Below are positions 16,359-24,718 of a stretch of DNA of 42,335 nt, one piece after another. This DNA comes from Actinomycetes bacterium (lineage in GTDB: Bacteria; Actinomycetota; Coriobacteriia; Coriobacteriales; UBA8131). Both the position numbers and the translations under genes were made by a program. Below the pieces are notes generated by a model. That model worked only from the letters and a program-made list of their open reading frames with translations, was not told the origin of the DNA and made no database searches. The stretch's first letter is position 1. Each line of letters starts with the position of its first letter. Where the stretch lies: the NCBI GenBank assembly GCA_009787085.1, contig WRGR01000032.1, positions 1-42,335 on the forward strand. The letters are read 5' to 3'.

Positions 16359-17237
16359 ATGACTATCTCAAAGAAACTGATGACTGTTTTATTGGCTTTG
16401 ACGCTGGCCGCAGGACTGGCTTTGAGCGCCTGTCAGGGTTCGGGCGACAGCGACTCCAGTGCCGCTGGAGCTGCCAGTGCCGGTGACCAGACGGCTACTG
16501 GTGCCGTCGGCAACGGCGATTTGGGCTTGGTCACCCCCGGCAAGCTGACCATTGGCTCGGACTGCGACTACCCGCCTTTTATCTCCATGCAAGCCGGTAA
16601 GCCTACTGGCTTTGAAGAGGAGATGATGCAATATGTTGCCGCTGACCTTGGCTTGGAGTTGAACTACCTGCCGCCGCAGAATTTCGATACATTGATCCCC
16701 TCGGTCAATGGCGGTGGCAAGATGGATTTGGCGGTGTCGTCGCTGACCATCAACGACGAGCGTAAAGAATCGGTCAACTTCGCGATGCCCTACTTTGACT
16801 CCAATCAGGCCTGTGTCACTTTAAAAGGCAGCGGTTATACTACCGCTGACCAGCTGGATGGCAAAGTCGTTGGCGCTCAGGCCGGCACTACCGGAGCAGA
16901 CTGGGTCAAGGAGAATCTCCCCAATGCGACATTGAAGATATTCAACCAGACCAGTGAGGGCATGGCGGCCTTGGTTGCCAAACAAGTCGAGGCGCTGTTC
17001 ATTGATGAGCCGGTAGCCAAGGCAATGGTGGCCGACACCTTCACTGACTGCCGCGTGACCGAGGTCATCATAACTGGCGAGAAGTACGGCATTGCCGTAA
17101 GCAAGAACAATCCGGCACTGGAGAGTGCCGTTAATGACAGCCTGAAAAAGTTGGTCGACGACGGCACCTATGCCAAGTTGTTTAAAAAGTATTTCAACTA
17201 TGAGCCGAGCATCACGCCCGAGTCCATCAAAAACTGA
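16359..17237 (+). CDS. Polar amino-acid ABC transporter binding lipoprotein, second copy
   Basis: A 292-residue SBP_bac_3 protein with signal peptide, lipobox LSAC and a Ser/Gly/Ala-rich linker. Family motifs are clear: KLTIGSDCDYPPFISMQAGK, GFEEEMMQYVAADLGLEL, SSLTINDERKESVNFAMPYF, GAQAGTTGADWV and a C-terminal TYAKLFKKYF. AAGGAGG lies just upstream of ATG 16359. The 225-nt gap before it has small hairpin potential near 16286-16306 and may hold its own promoter. Specificity cannot be fixed from sequence; glutamine/glutamate, cystine or basic amino acids are all possible. Confidence 0.88.
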   Translation: MTISKKLMTVLLALTLAAGLALSACQGSGDSDSSAAGAASAGDQTATGAVGNGDLGLVTPGKLTIGSDCDYPPFISMQAGKPTGFEEEMMQYVAADLGLELNYLPPQNFDTLIPSVNGGGKMDLAVSSLTINDERKESVNFAMPYFDSNQACVTLKGSGYTTADQLDGKVVGAQAGTTGADWVKENLPNATLKIFNQTSEGMAALVAKQVEALFIDEPVAKAMVADTFTDCRVTEVIITGEKYGIAVSKNNPALESAVNDSLKKLVDDGTYAKLFKKYFNYEPSITPESIKN

Positions 17238-17274
17238 TTGTGCCATTGCGCTGCTAACTGCGGTCGTTGGCTTC

Positions 17275-17440
17275 AGGGAGATGCCGATCAATCATGCCAC
17301 GCCACCTTGCAAGCTGGATTGCCCCATGCCCGCCCGGGCAAACAGAGCCATTACCGCTAGTAGTGCCTCTGTTTGCCCAAGCGGCTTTGGGGCGGGCCAG
17401 CTTGCAATCTGGCATAGCAGCGTTAAACGGTGTCTCCTTA
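17275..17440 (+). mobile_element. MITE-like element, copy C, with long internal hairpin
   Basis: The largest copy, about 165 bp. It begins GGGAGATGCCGATCAATCAT and ends with AGCAGCGTTAAACGGTGTCT CC. Inside, CCCGCCCGGGCAAACAGAG and CTCTGTTTGCCCAAGCGG with flanking GCAAGCTGG/CCAGCTTGC arms form a long imperfect hairpin around a CCATTACCGCTAGTAGTG loop. It fills the gap between the second binding protein and the permease. Confidence 0.7.
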
Positions 17441-17458
17441 GAAGATCGGAAACAAGCT

Positions 17459-18985
17459 ATGGATAGCCAAGGCCACAGGACTGATCGGCACTTCCTTGGT
17501 GGCAAGCTGTTGCTGCTGTTGGCCTTGGCTTTGGTCTGCTGGATATTTTTTCCAGCCCAAAGCCAAGCCCTGAGCACTGAGTCGGTTACCGCCAAGCCCA
17601 ATGATGCTTCCACCACGAAGGTCATCGGCGGCGAAGAGACCCGCATCACTTGGAATGGCATAGTGGGCGATAAAGAAGAAGTCAGCTCGATCACCTTGGT
17701 CTTTCCTCAAGGGACCATGTTTAGCGACTCCAGCTATGTTCAAGTGCAAGAGGGCATCAGAGACGACCCGGAGCATGTTCGGCCTTCGACTCCCAAGTCC
17801 ACTATGACTTTGGCTACCGAACAGTTGCGCTTGGACTTTGCCGTTCCTATTCACTCCAAAAGCCAACTGAGAATCCAGATCTACGGTGTCTCCTTGCCGG
17901 CCAAGAGCGACGATTACTACGTGGTTGGCAGCTATGTTGACGGCAAAGGAGTAACGCATGCGCTAGCGGAACAGGAAAAGCCGATCAAAGCTATCGTGCC
18001 GACCCTGACTGATAATCTGGTGGCCTACTTTGACGGCTTGGATTGGGTCAAGAGCTGGAACTCGGTCAAGTTCTTGAACATCTTTTTGAACCCCGGCTGG
18101 GCAGTGGCCTCCGTCAGTACGCTTTTTCCCGGCTGGCTGGTTTCTTTGCTGTTGGTGCTGTTGGGCTTTCCACTGGCCATTCCCATCGGTTTGGGCATCT
18201 CGTTTTTGCGGATGTCCAAGTTCAGCATAATCCGCGGCCTTTCCGGGGTATATGTCAACGTCATTCGCGGCACGCCGTTGTTTTTGCAGATTTATCTGGC
18301 ATTCCTCGGCTTGCCTTTGTTAGGCGTGAACATCACCCCTTATCTCCTGTCGATCATTGTCTTAGCCCTGAACTCATCGGCTTATTTGGCTGAGATTTTC
18401 CGAGCCGGCATCCAGTCCATCAACAAAGGCCAGTTCGAGGCGGCCAGTTCGTTGGGCATGAACGGTTTTCAAACCATGTTCTCGGTGATCATCCCCCAGA
18501 CCATCCGCCGTGTCATCCCCACTATGACATCGGAGTTTATCCTGCTCTATAAAGACACCTCGCTGCTGAGCGCTGTTGGTGTGATGGAGCAGATGATGTT
18601 TGCTAAGAACTTGGCGGCCTCCACTGGCATTCTGACACCTTATGTTGTTGCCGGCTGTTTCTACCTTGTAATTACCTTGCCGATGACCCGGGTGATCACT
18701 GTCTTCGAGAAGAGGCTAGCTGCGTCTGAGGGTAGGAGTGTGCCCCCGGAAGAGAAAAAGAAGAAGAAGCGCGTCGGCCTGTTCAATACTGTGGATCCGG
18801 GCGCAATGTCTGCGGCAAAGCCAGATGGTTCGATGTCAGCGGCTGCTACTGCCAGCTCCGCGCCGGGAGTCGATGTGGCATCTCCGGATGCCTTGACACC
18901 TCCGGATGCCTTGACCTTGACACCGAGCCAGGGAATGCCCCCTGATAAAAATAACAAAAAGCGAGGCCGACGTGAAAAAACGTGA
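17459..18985 (+). CDS. Amino-acid ABC permease with N-terminal extracytoplasmic domain
   Basis: A 508-residue fusion-like permease. A signal-anchor or signal peptide ([15 protein letters not shown]) is followed by about 150 residues of beta-rich, non-membrane sequence, for example [20 protein letters not shown] and [21 protein letters not shown] His/Glu/Gln-type permease domain (HisM/GlnP) comes next, with VRGTPLFLQ-like [15 protein letters not shown] and the EAA loop [20 protein letters not shown]. The C-terminal 75 residues are Lys/Ala/Pro-rich and cytoplasmic. ATG 17459 is preferred. The frame stays open upstream through the repeat element to 17267, which is probably fortuitous. The extra domain is unlike the fused binding domains of GlnP and may dock the lipoproteins. 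Confidence 0.85.
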   Translation: MDSQGHRTDRHFLGGKLLLLLALALVCWIFFPAQSQALSTESVTAKPNDASTTKVIGGEETRITWNGIVGDKEEVSSITLVFPQGTMFSDSSYVQVQEGIRDDPEHVRPSTPKSTMTLATEQLRLDFAVPIHSKSQLRIQIYGVSLPAKSDDYYVVGSYVDGKGVTHALAEQEKPIKAIVPTLTDNLVAYFDGLDWVKSWNSVKFLNIFLNPGWAVASVSTLFPGWLVSLLLVLLGFPLAIPIGLGISFLRMSKFSIIRGLSGVYVNVIRGTPLFLQIYLAFLGLPLLGVNITPYLLSIIVLALNSSAYLAEIFRAGIQSINKGQFEAASSLGMNGFQTMFSVIIPQTIRRVIPTMTSEFILLYKDTSLLSAVGVMEQMMFAKNLAASTGILTPYVVAGCFYLVITLPMTRVITVFEKRLAASEGRSVPPEEKKKKKRVGLFNTVDPGAMSAAKPDGSMSAAATASSAPGVDVASPDALTPPDALTLTPSQGMPPDKNNKKRGRREKT

Positions 18986-19760
18986 GGCAGGTATGGCTGA
19001 GCAGCAGGTGACCATGGGCAGCTCAGACGATGGCTGTGTTGTTCATATTGAAGGTCTGCACAAGCATTTCGGCAGTTTGGAGGTGCTGAAAGGGGTTACT
19101 CTAAAGGTCGAACGCGGTGAGGTGGTGGTGATTCTTGGGCCGTCCGGATCCGGCAAATCAACGTTGCTGCGCTGTATCAACCTTTTAGAGAAGCCGACCG
19201 ATGGCTCCATCCATTTTGAAGGCAACTGCATAACTGCGCCCAAGGTGAACATTAACCGGCTGCGGGAGAAGGTCGGTATGGTTTTTCAGAGCTTTAACCT
19301 CTTCCCGCATCTCAGCGCCAAGGGCAATGTGATGCTCGCCCAGCGCAAGGTGCTTAAGCGCTCCAAGGCCGAAGCCGAAAAAATTGCTGTCGAACAGTTG
19401 GAGAAGGTCGGATTAGGTGACAGGGCTGATTATCTGCCAGCACAGCTTTCCGGCGGTCAGCAGCAGCGGGTGGCCATTGCCCGGGCTTTGGCTATGGATC
19501 CCCATGTGATGCTGTTTGACGAGGCCACCAGCGCACTTGACCCCGAATTGGTGCGTGACGTGTTGGACGTGATGCGCGAGTTGGCCGAGGGCGGCATGAC
19601 CATGATCGTCGTCACCCATGAGATGGGCTTTGCCCGTGAAGCGGCGCATAGGGTGGTGTTCATGGACGAGGGCGTGATTGTCGAGGAAGGCTTGCCGGAC
19701 GATGTCTTCGGTAGCCCGCAGCATCCCCGTACCAAGGATTTCTTAGGCCACATAGCTTGA
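18972..19760 (+). CDS. Polar amino-acid ABC transporter ATPase (GlnQ/HisP type)
   Basis: A 262-residue ABC ATPase. Walker A is [21 protein letters not shown]-loop [15 protein letters not shown], signature [16 protein letters not shown], Walker [16 protein letters not shown], and the switch His in [13 protein letters not shown]. This is the canonical amino-acid importer ATPase pattern. GTG 18972 overlaps the permease end by 14 nt; ATG 18993 with GAGG 5 nt upstream is about as good. It drives uptake through the permease, and with the two binding proteins makes a complete four-gene system. Confidence 0.92.
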   Translation: MKKREAGMAEQQVTMGSSDDGCVVHIEGLHKHFGSLEVLKGVTLKVERGEVVVILGPSGSGKSTLLRCINLLEKPTDGSIHFEGNCITAPKVNINRLREKVGMVFQSFNLFPHLSAKGNVMLAQRKVLKRSKAEAEKIAVEQLEKVGLGDRADYLPAQLSGGQQQRVAIARALAMDPHVMLFDEATSALDPELVRDVLDVMRELAEGGMTMIVVTHEMGFAREAAHRVVFMDEGVIVEEGLPDDVFGSPQHPRTKDFLGHIA

Positions 19761-19855
19761 CAATCGTTTGACAGACACGGCTTCAAACTGATCATAGAGA
19801 CTCTTTTTGGGTTATGCTGAAATGATTAATAATGCAGCAGAAAAGAGAGGCAACA

Positions 19856-20437
19856 ATGAATATCACCATCACAGGGCGAAAGATGAGTGTCGGAGAAGAA
19901 CTCCGGGACTTCGTGGAAACCCGCATCGATAGCGCCACCAAGGTCTTCAAGATCGACCCAATGACCGTCGAGGTTGTTTTGCGTAGCGAGAAGAATCCGG
20001 CGCACCCTCGCCCGACTTCTGCTGAGATCACGTTGCGAACCAAAGGTCATGTTATCCGTACCGAGGGATCAAGTACTGATATTCATGCTGCTTTGGAAGG
20101 AGCGGCTAGTAAACTGGAGCGCCAGCTGCGCAAGTTCAAGACCCGGGTGATCGACAAGCGGCAGACCGGGCCAAAACTAACAGAAGTGCTGGAGAGTGTT
20201 TCTGCCATGCCCGGCACCCATAGCTTTGATGATGATGAGTCGGATCAGCTGGTGCGGATCAAGGAGATTGATCTGGATGTTTTAGACACCGATGCGGCGA
20301 TGCTGCAGATGGACTTGCTTGGCCATGACTTCTTTGTTTTCGACAGTGCGGAGACTGGTGCCACGAACGTGCTTTACCGCCGTCGAGATGGCGGCTACGG
20401 TCTGATCCGGCCACGCTTGGAGTCAAATGACGATTAA
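19856..20437 (+). CDS. hpf: Long-form ribosome hibernation promoting factor (HPF/RaiA)
   Basis: A 193-residue long HPF. The N-terminal ribosome-binding domain starts MNITITGRKMSVGEELRDFV, with VEVVLRSEKN and AEITLRTKGHVIRTEGSSTD. A linker leads to the C-terminal dimerisation domain IDLDVLDTDAAMLQMDLLGH, DFFVFDSAETGATNVLYRRR, DGGYGLIRP. It binds 30S subunits and pairs ribosomes into inactive 100S dimers in stationary phase. ATG 19856 has AGAGAGG 5 nt upstream; an in-frame ATG at 19832 is poorly placed. In many relatives hpf directly follows comF and a raiA RNA; here a transporter separates them. TTGACA occurs twice at 19757-19773, but no matching -10 is clear. Confidence 0.92.
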   Translation: MNITITGRKMSVGEELRDFVETRIDSATKVFKIDPMTVEVVLRSEKNPAHPRPTSAEITLRTKGHVIRTEGSSTDIHAALEGAASKLERQLRKFKTRVIDKRQTGPKLTEVLESVSAMPGTHSFDDDESDQLVRIKEIDLDVLDTDAAMLQMDLLGHDFFVFDSAETGATNVLYRRRDGGYGLIRPRLESNDD

Positions 20438-20641
20438 GGCGGTGCCGATCAGTGTCTGGGCACGATCCCATGCGGCTCTGGCTCGTAGCCTATCACCTTG
20501 CTGATCAGGGAAAATACTGTGAGTCCGGGCTAGCAATGACTGAGTAGCAGATGAATCTGTGCTCCCCAAGGTTTTTTTAGCGGCATTTGTGCTTCCCCAA
20601 GGCGGGGCGTTTCTGATAAACTTAGCTATCTGTTTCGCGCC

Positions 20642-21538
20642 GTGATATCGAACTGGAAACGTAGTATGCAGGATTTGCGAAATGATACTTCCAATAATGT
20701 GAGCCGTAGGACATCTGGTGGTGGTTCCCGTTCGGGGTCTACTGGCCAGGTCGGTCGCGGTGCGGCATCGCGGGATTCCTCCCGCGGGGCGGCAGTGTTT
20801 GGCGGTGCCCGAAAATCGGCAGCAGCAAGCGCCCAGCGTGCCCCTGTCTTGTCTGAACAGCGAAGTCCAACTGGTAGACAGTCTGTGACTGGGTCGTACT
20901 CCGTCGGTCGGGGTTTTGCCGGGTCGGGTTCTGTGCGTGGCCGGGATTTTAGATCTGGCAGTAAGGAGCTTGGGGCTGTTGTCCAAAAGCGGAACTTGTC
21001 TTTTGCTGGCCTGTTGCTGGACAAGCTGAAAACCGGCCTTGGGCGCGGGTCGTATACCGGCTTTTCTGTCGTTTTTATCTTGGTTGTTGCAATGTTGTTT
21101 GCTGGTTTGATGGTCTACGGGCCTGCTGCCAGCGCGTGGGCTGACATTCGCCTCGTGCAGCAGATGCAAGCCGAAGAAGGTGCTATTGAGGCTCGGAATA
21201 ATCAAATAGCCCAATTGATCGGCGCCATCAAAACTCCTGAGGGAATAGAGAGCCGAGCTCGTGAAGAGTACGGTTGGGTGCGTGCTGGGGAGCAGGCGGT
21301 GAATATTGTCGGCTTGGATATTGCGAGTAGCTCGACCTCCCTGCCGGCCAGCATCGAACCCGGTTCAGTACAGGCACCAACACAGTGGTGGACCGCGACG
21401 CTCGATACTATTTTTCATTACAGCCCATCAAGCCCCAGTGTTGCGCCTGTCCCAAGCGCTGATGCCTCATCTGATGTTAGCGCTGGCGCCCGACCTGATG
21501 ATGGTGCTGACAACGTTAACGCGAGCACTGGAGATTGA
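20642..21538 (+). CDS. FtsB/DivIC-type septum initiator with long disordered N-terminus
   Basis: A 298-residue bitopic membrane protein. Residues 1-135 are Ser/Gly/Arg-rich and probably disordered in the cytoplasm. One transmembrane helix follows (FSVVFILVVAMLFAGLMVYG), then a coiled-coil-like stretch (LVQQMQAEEGAIEARNNQIA) and the family end block RAREEYGWVRAGEQAVNIVG. A Ser/Pro/Ala-rich tail of about 60 residues comes last. FtsB/DivIC proteins bridge FtsL and FtsQ/DivIB in the divisome. The start is uncertain (GTG 20642 or ATG 20666). In the 205-nt gap upstream, a weak hairpin at 20542-20564 precedes T7 at 20572 and may end the hpf transcript. Its place before ppx/gppA is typical for actinobacteria. 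Confidence 0.78.
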   Translation: MISNWKRSMQDLRNDTSNNVSRRTSGGGSRSGSTGQVGRGAASRDSSRGAAVFGGARKSAAASAQRAPVLSEQRSPTGRQSVTGSYSVGRGFAGSGSVRGRDFRSGSKELGAVVQKRNLSFAGLLLDKLKTGLGRGSYTGFSVVFILVVAMLFAGLMVYGPAASAWADIRLVQQMQAEEGAIEARNNQIAQLIGAIKTPEGIESRAREEYGWVRAGEQAVNIVGLDIASSSTSLPASIEPGSVQAPTQWWTATLDTIFHYSPSSPSVAPVPSADASSDVSAGARPDDGADNVNASTGD

Positions 21539-21545
21539 CTGATAT

Positions 21546-22532
21546 ATGAGATTGGCGGCTATTGATATCGGCACTGTTACTACGCGACTGCTAGTGGCCG
21601 ATGTGGATGTCTGCGGACATCTTCAACAGGTACTGAGGTTCACTGAGATCACCCAATTGGGCGAGGGCATGGCTGTTGACAACATGATCAAAAAGGCGGC
21701 AGCCGAACGGGTGGCAGAGGCCTGCAGGGATTTTTCGGAGGCCATGGAGTTGCTGGCGAAAGACAGCGGTATTCCTGTTAGTCGAACAACGGCCTATGCT
21801 ACATCAGCGATGCGGGCTGCCGAAAACCCCGAGTTGCTGGCATGCGCATTGGCTAAGCTAGGAATTAAAGTTGAAGTGATATCCGGTGAGCGTGAGGCCG
21901 AGTTGAGCTTTAACGGCACGCTCAGCGCCTTCCCCGCGGCGGGCGGCTCGGATCCGGAATGGGTGATGCTGGCAGACATCGGCGGCGGTTCGACGGAGCT
22001 TGTCGTTGGCCGTCAAGGCTTGGAAGGGGCTTTGCCTAGTATCCATAAGAGGATCTCGTTGCCGCTTGGCGCACGGTGCGTCACTGACCGGTTTTTGCAG
22101 AGTGACCCGCCGAAGGCTGATGAGATTGCCGCTGCCCAAGCGGAAATCCGCTCTTTAATGCAGCCGTTTTTCCAAGAGCTTCAATCTCAGCGCTTGCCCA
22201 TCAGACGGTTTTTTGCGGTGGCCGGAACCGCCACCACTTTGGTTTCTGTTCGTGATCAGATGAAGGTCTACCGTTCTAGCCAAGTGCATGGGCAGCGAGT
22301 TGGGCGGTCTAGCTTGGTGGGCATTTTAAAGCAGTTAGCGGCTCTGTCCACTGAAGACCGCAAACAGGTCGTCGGTTTGCATCCAGCCCGTGCTGATGTG
22401 GTGGTCGGCGGCTTGTTGATTCTCGATGAGCTTATGGCTGCCAGTGCTTTAGAGGTAGTGACTGTAAGCGAGTCTGACATTCTCCAAGGGATCATCTTGG
22501 AGAGCTGGCAAAGCCTTGCACGGACGGGCTGA
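21546..22532 (+). CDS. ppx: Exopolyphosphatase / pppGpp phosphohydrolase family (Ppx/GppA)
   Basis: A 328-residue actin-like-fold phosphatase. Motifs: AAIDIGTVTTRLLVADV (phosphate loop 1), TAYATSAMRAAEN, the catalytic Glu in ISGEREAELSFNG, and LADIGGGSTELVVG (loop 2). The later AVAGTATTLVSV and HPARADVVVGGLLILDEL match the family. It lacks the extra C-terminal HD-like domains of E. coli Ppx, as usual for the short actinobacterial form. The substrate may be polyphosphate or pppGpp. It starts 7 nt after the FtsB-like gene. A weak TGCTAA/TTAGCA hairpin at 22564-22585 follows. Confidence 0.9.
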   Translation: MRLAAIDIGTVTTRLLVADVDVCGHLQQVLRFTEITQLGEGMAVDNMIKKAAAERVAEACRDFSEAMELLAKDSGIPVSRTTAYATSAMRAAENPELLACALAKLGIKVEVISGEREAELSFNGTLSAFPAAGGSDPEWVMLADIGGGSTELVVGRQGLEGALPSIHKRISLPLGARCVTDRFLQSDPPKADEIAAAQAEIRSLMQPFFQELQSQRLPIRRFFAVAGTATTLVSVRDQMKVYRSSQVHGQRVGRSSLVGILKQLAALSTEDRKQVVGLHPARADVVVGGLLILDELMAASALEVVTVSESDILQGIILESWQSLARTG

Positions 22533-22626
22533 CAAGGTGATAAGGGGTAAGGGGTCGATGTTTTGCTAATTGGTACGAGTTAGCACACGGCCCACTGACG
22601 ACTCCTGGCTTTTTTCACAGATGGGC

Positions 22627-22711
22627 TGGTAGGGGCGGTGAGACTCGAACTCACAATCCTTGCGGCGGTGGATTTTAAGTCCACTGCGTATGCCAATTCC
22701 GCCACGCCCCC
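22627..22711 (-). tRNA. tRNA-Leu (anticodon TAA)
   Basis: Read on the minus strand it starts GGGGGCGTGGCGGAATTGGC, with anticodon stem-loop GTGGACTTAAAATCCAC (anticodon TAA), a type-II variable arm, T-arm TGAGTTCGAGTCTCA and acceptor end CGCCCCTA followed by encoded CCA. The acceptor helix is complete, with a G-T pair at the end. Length 85 nt including CCA. Confidence 0.95.
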
Positions 22712-22717
22712 ACACTG

Positions 22718-22775
22718 GGCCGCTGCCAGCCAGGCCGCTGCCAGCCAGGCCGCTGCCAGCCAGGTCGCTGCCAGC
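22718..22775. repeat. 15-bp tandem repeat just upstream of tRNA-Leu
   Basis: The unit GGCCGCTGCCAGCCA occurs three times without change at 22718, 22733 and 22748, then a fourth variant copy GGTCGCTGCCAGC. It lies 6 nt from the tRNA 5' end, where the tRNA promoter or leader would be. Confidence 0.85.
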
Positions 22776-22806
22776 GGGAAGGCTATTTTAGCATGAAAAC
22801 CAGTGG

Positions 22807-23022
22807 TCAGTCGTCAATTTCCCGATCTTCCCGATCATCCATATCTTCACCATCGTTTTCCCAGCTGTTGGTGCCTTGGTTATCCCGATCGTCGGCATCT
22901 TGGTTGCCTAAGCCCTCTTCGTGACGGTCGTTTTGCTCCAGAAAGGACTCATCATCGTAGCCACAGGCTACAAGGCAGACGGCCAAACAGGCGGCTAACA
23001 AAACTGCGAGTATTTTCTTCAT
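22807..23022 (-). CDS. Small acidic lipoprotein
   Basis: A 71-residue protein with a lipoprotein signal peptide (MKKILAVLLAACLAVCLVAC, lipobox LVAC) and a mature part of about 50 very acidic, Asp/Glu/Asn-rich residues with no fold evident. ATG 23022 is preceded by GGGGAG. The signal peptide resembles that of the larger lipoprotein upstream on the same strand, but the mature parts do not. No function is recognised. A MITE-like element separates the two. Confidence 0.7.
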   Translation of the reverse strand: MKKILAVLLAACLAVCLVACGYDDESFLEQNDRHEEGLGNQDADDRDNQGTNSWENDGEDMDDREDREIDD

Positions 23023-23043
23023 CCTTTGCTCCCCGTTCCTCTT

Positions 23044-23113
23044 AGGGAAGCGTCAACCAACCATACCGCGCCATCTTGTGAGATGGCTTAACAGACATTG
23101 ATCGGCGCTTCAT
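23044..23113 (+). mobile_element. MITE-like quasi-palindromic element, copy D
   Basis: About 70 bp. It begins GGGAAGCGTCAACCAACCAT, has the hairpin CGCCATCTTGTGAGATGGC and ends AACAGACATTGATCGGCGCT TC. It lies between two minus-strand lipoprotein genes, immediately upstream of the smaller one. Confidence 0.7.
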
Positions 23114-23165
23114 TGGGCAAAATTACATGATCTTACTGAATTATCTTACCGATATTGGTGCTTGC

Positions 23166-23900
23166 CTACGGCTTGATGCTAATGTTGCTAATGGAATAAC
23201 TCATAGTGTCGTTGTATTTACTGGCCTCAGATACAGGAAAGGCCATCGCAGTGCAGTAGAACTTGCCGTTGTAGATCGCTACAAAACATTGACCGCGGGC
23301 TTCCACCTTATTGAACGTGCCCGAGATATCCGATACCTCGCCTGAGAGCGCACCGTTTTTGAACGGCTTGTGGCCGTTGGGATATTTCCAGCCGGAGGCT
23401 TCAAACCCAGTATAGAACTGGGAGAATATCTTGGCCTGATCGTCCGCACTCAGTATCGTCGTGCCAAGGTCAGTTGGTGCCATGACCAAGGCGAATGCTG
23501 TTGGGTCACTAGGATTCTTGATATATACCATGCTATCTTTTTCCAGATCACCATCGGTAGTCCAAGTCTTCGGATAAGGCATCAGCAGATCGCCAAAGCC
23601 GAAGGTCGTGTACCCCGCCTTCAAAGTGGTGGTTGTGCCTTGCTGCTCAGGGGCGGTTGTGGTCTGCTTGTCGTCAGTGGTTGTGGCCTGCGGCTCGGTA
23701 GTGGCCGTGCCCTGCTGGTCACCGGTGGCCTCCCAATGCTGGCCAGTGGCTGCTTGGCCACTCTGGTCGTTGGCTGTTGGGGTGGTCTGGCTCGTGTTTT
23801 GCTGGTTGTTCTGGTCGCTGCTCGACTGGCTCTGGCCGCTACAGGCCAGCAGGCAAAAAGCAAGGATGGCAGACAGCAAAATTGCAACGATCTTCTTCAT
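23166..23900 (-). CDS. Lipoprotein with Thr/Gln-rich linker
   Basis: A 244-residue lipoprotein with signal peptide and lipobox LLAC, about 75 residues of Gln/Thr/Asn/Ser-rich linker, then a compact domain of about 140 residues: YTTFGFGDLLMPYPKTWTTD, AFALVMAPTDLGTTILSADD, FTGF-like YTGFEASGWKY, and VEARGQCFVAIYNGKFYCTA near the end. The domain resembles the PsbP/Mog1-like stress-type lipoprotein folds seen in Gram-positive bacteria, but that is a weak impression. GGGAGAAAAC precedes ATG 23900. It is exported and anchored on the outer face of the membrane; its role is unknown. Confidence 0.75.
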   Translation of the reverse strand: MKKIVAILLSAILAFCLLACSGQSQSSSDQNNQQNTSQTTPTANDQSGQAATGQHWEATGDQQGTATTEPQATTTDDKQTTTAPEQQGTTTTLKAGYTTFGFGDLLMPYPKTWTTDGDLEKDSMVYIKNPSDPTAFALVMAPTDLGTTILSADDQAKIFSQFYTGFEASGWKYPNGHKPFKNGALSGEVSDISGTFNKVEARGQCFVAIYNGKFYCTAMAFPVSEASKYNDTMSYSISNISIKP

Positions 23901-24020
23901 GTTTTCTCCCTGTCGGTCGCTTAACCGTTTGCGCGAATCGTACTACCTTGACAGTCTATCCTGTTTTGCGAGCAGATGTAAGGATAATTTTTGCAAGGAT
24001 TTTGGAAGGCTTTGCGTATT

Positions 24021-24131
24021 AGGGGAGCACCGATCAATCATGCCACGCCATCTTGTCATTCGGCCACCCCTGGAACGGCTCATCTGCAATCTGGCATAGC
24101 AGTATTAGTATTAGTGTTAGTAGGTGCTTCC
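24021..24131 (+). mobile_element. MITE-like element, copy E
   Basis: About 110 bp. It begins GGGGAGCACCGATCAATCAT GCCACGCCATCTTG, has a middle diverged from copy C, and ends CTGCAATCTGGCATAGCAGT with a TTAGTGTTAGTAGGTGCTTCC end. TA flanks the left end. It lies in the 497-nt region between the lipoprotein gene and the ATP synthase operon. Confidence 0.7.
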
Positions 24132-24273
24132 ATGCTAAGGGCCAAGGGTTAAGGGCAGCAATGTTTCTTTGGCTTTGTACCCGTCTGCCTGGATGACAAA
24201 ATCGTACAGAAATTCCAATAATTGTGAAAATATTATTTTAAGGAACGCTTGCCGTGATATATCATGGGGGTTC

Positions 24274-24282
24274 TGCTATGAT
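24274..24282 (+). promoter_or_regulatory. Extended -10 promoter of the ATP synthase operon
   Basis: TGCTATGAT forms an extended -10 (TGn, then TATGAT at 24277-24282). GTGATA lies 17 nt farther upstream as a weak -35. It leaves a leader of about 108 nt before the first gene. Confidence 0.5.
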
Positions 24283-24396
24283 TACGACTTTGAAACGCAG
24301 AGGCAGTGCAGAGATTACAAATGCTTGCTGCCGGTCTGCTTGCAGTGTGTGTTGTCTGCGGTCAGAGCGAAAGCGAACGGTGGAAGGGATTGTAGC

Positions 24397-24678
24397 TTGG
24401 AACTTCTGGCGGGTGTGTTAGGCGGTTTGGCCGGAGTTCTTGGGTTTTTACCATTTCTTTTAGTGGGTGGGAAGATCCGGCGGCGGTTCATAGAGCAGGG
24501 TACCAAGGTTTTGAAGTACATCATGCTCTTGCCGATTCTCTCTTTCGTTTTGATGATCGCCGCGATGCTGGTGTGTTGGTTGGTGGCAGTCCAGTACCTG
24601 CTGGTCTTTGGGTTGGTCTGCGTGGCGGTGTTCATCTTGGCCATGATAGTGTTCGTCGTGGTGCAGATGAAAAAATGA
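24397..24678 (+). CDS. Small membrane protein preceding atpB (AtpI-like)
   Basis: A 93-residue protein with three hydrophobic segments (LLAGVLGGLAGVLGFLPFLL; YIMLLPILSFVLMIAAMLVC; LLVFGLVCVAVFILAMIVFV) and a basic GGKIRRRF loop. TTG 24397 is the start because GGAAGGG lies 8 nt upstream and the frame before it is not credible. Its place as the first gene of the atp operon, 41 nt before atpB, fits AtpI/Atp1-type factors that help assemble the c-ring or transport Mg. Sequence similarity to AtpI is not strong enough to name it. Confidence 0.65.
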   Translation: MELLAGVLGGLAGVLGFLPFLLVGGKIRRRFIEQGTKVLKYIMLLPILSFVLMIAAMLVCWLVAVQYLLVFGLVCVAVFILAMIVFVVVQMKK

Positions 24679-24718
24679 GGGCAAGAGCAGGAATTCGACT
24701 AAGTAAGAGGAGACACTC

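Noticed and set aside
19757-19773. Two TTGACA hexamers as an hpf promoter
   Set aside because: Neither has a convincing -10 at 16-18 nt; kept only as a remark.
20440-20520. Possible further MITE-like copy after hpf
   Set aside because: GGTGCCGATCAG and TGCTGATCAGGG recall the ends, but the cores are absent; too degenerate to count.
22718-22775. CRISPR array
   Set aside because: The repeats are contiguous 15-bp units without spacers, and no cas genes are present.
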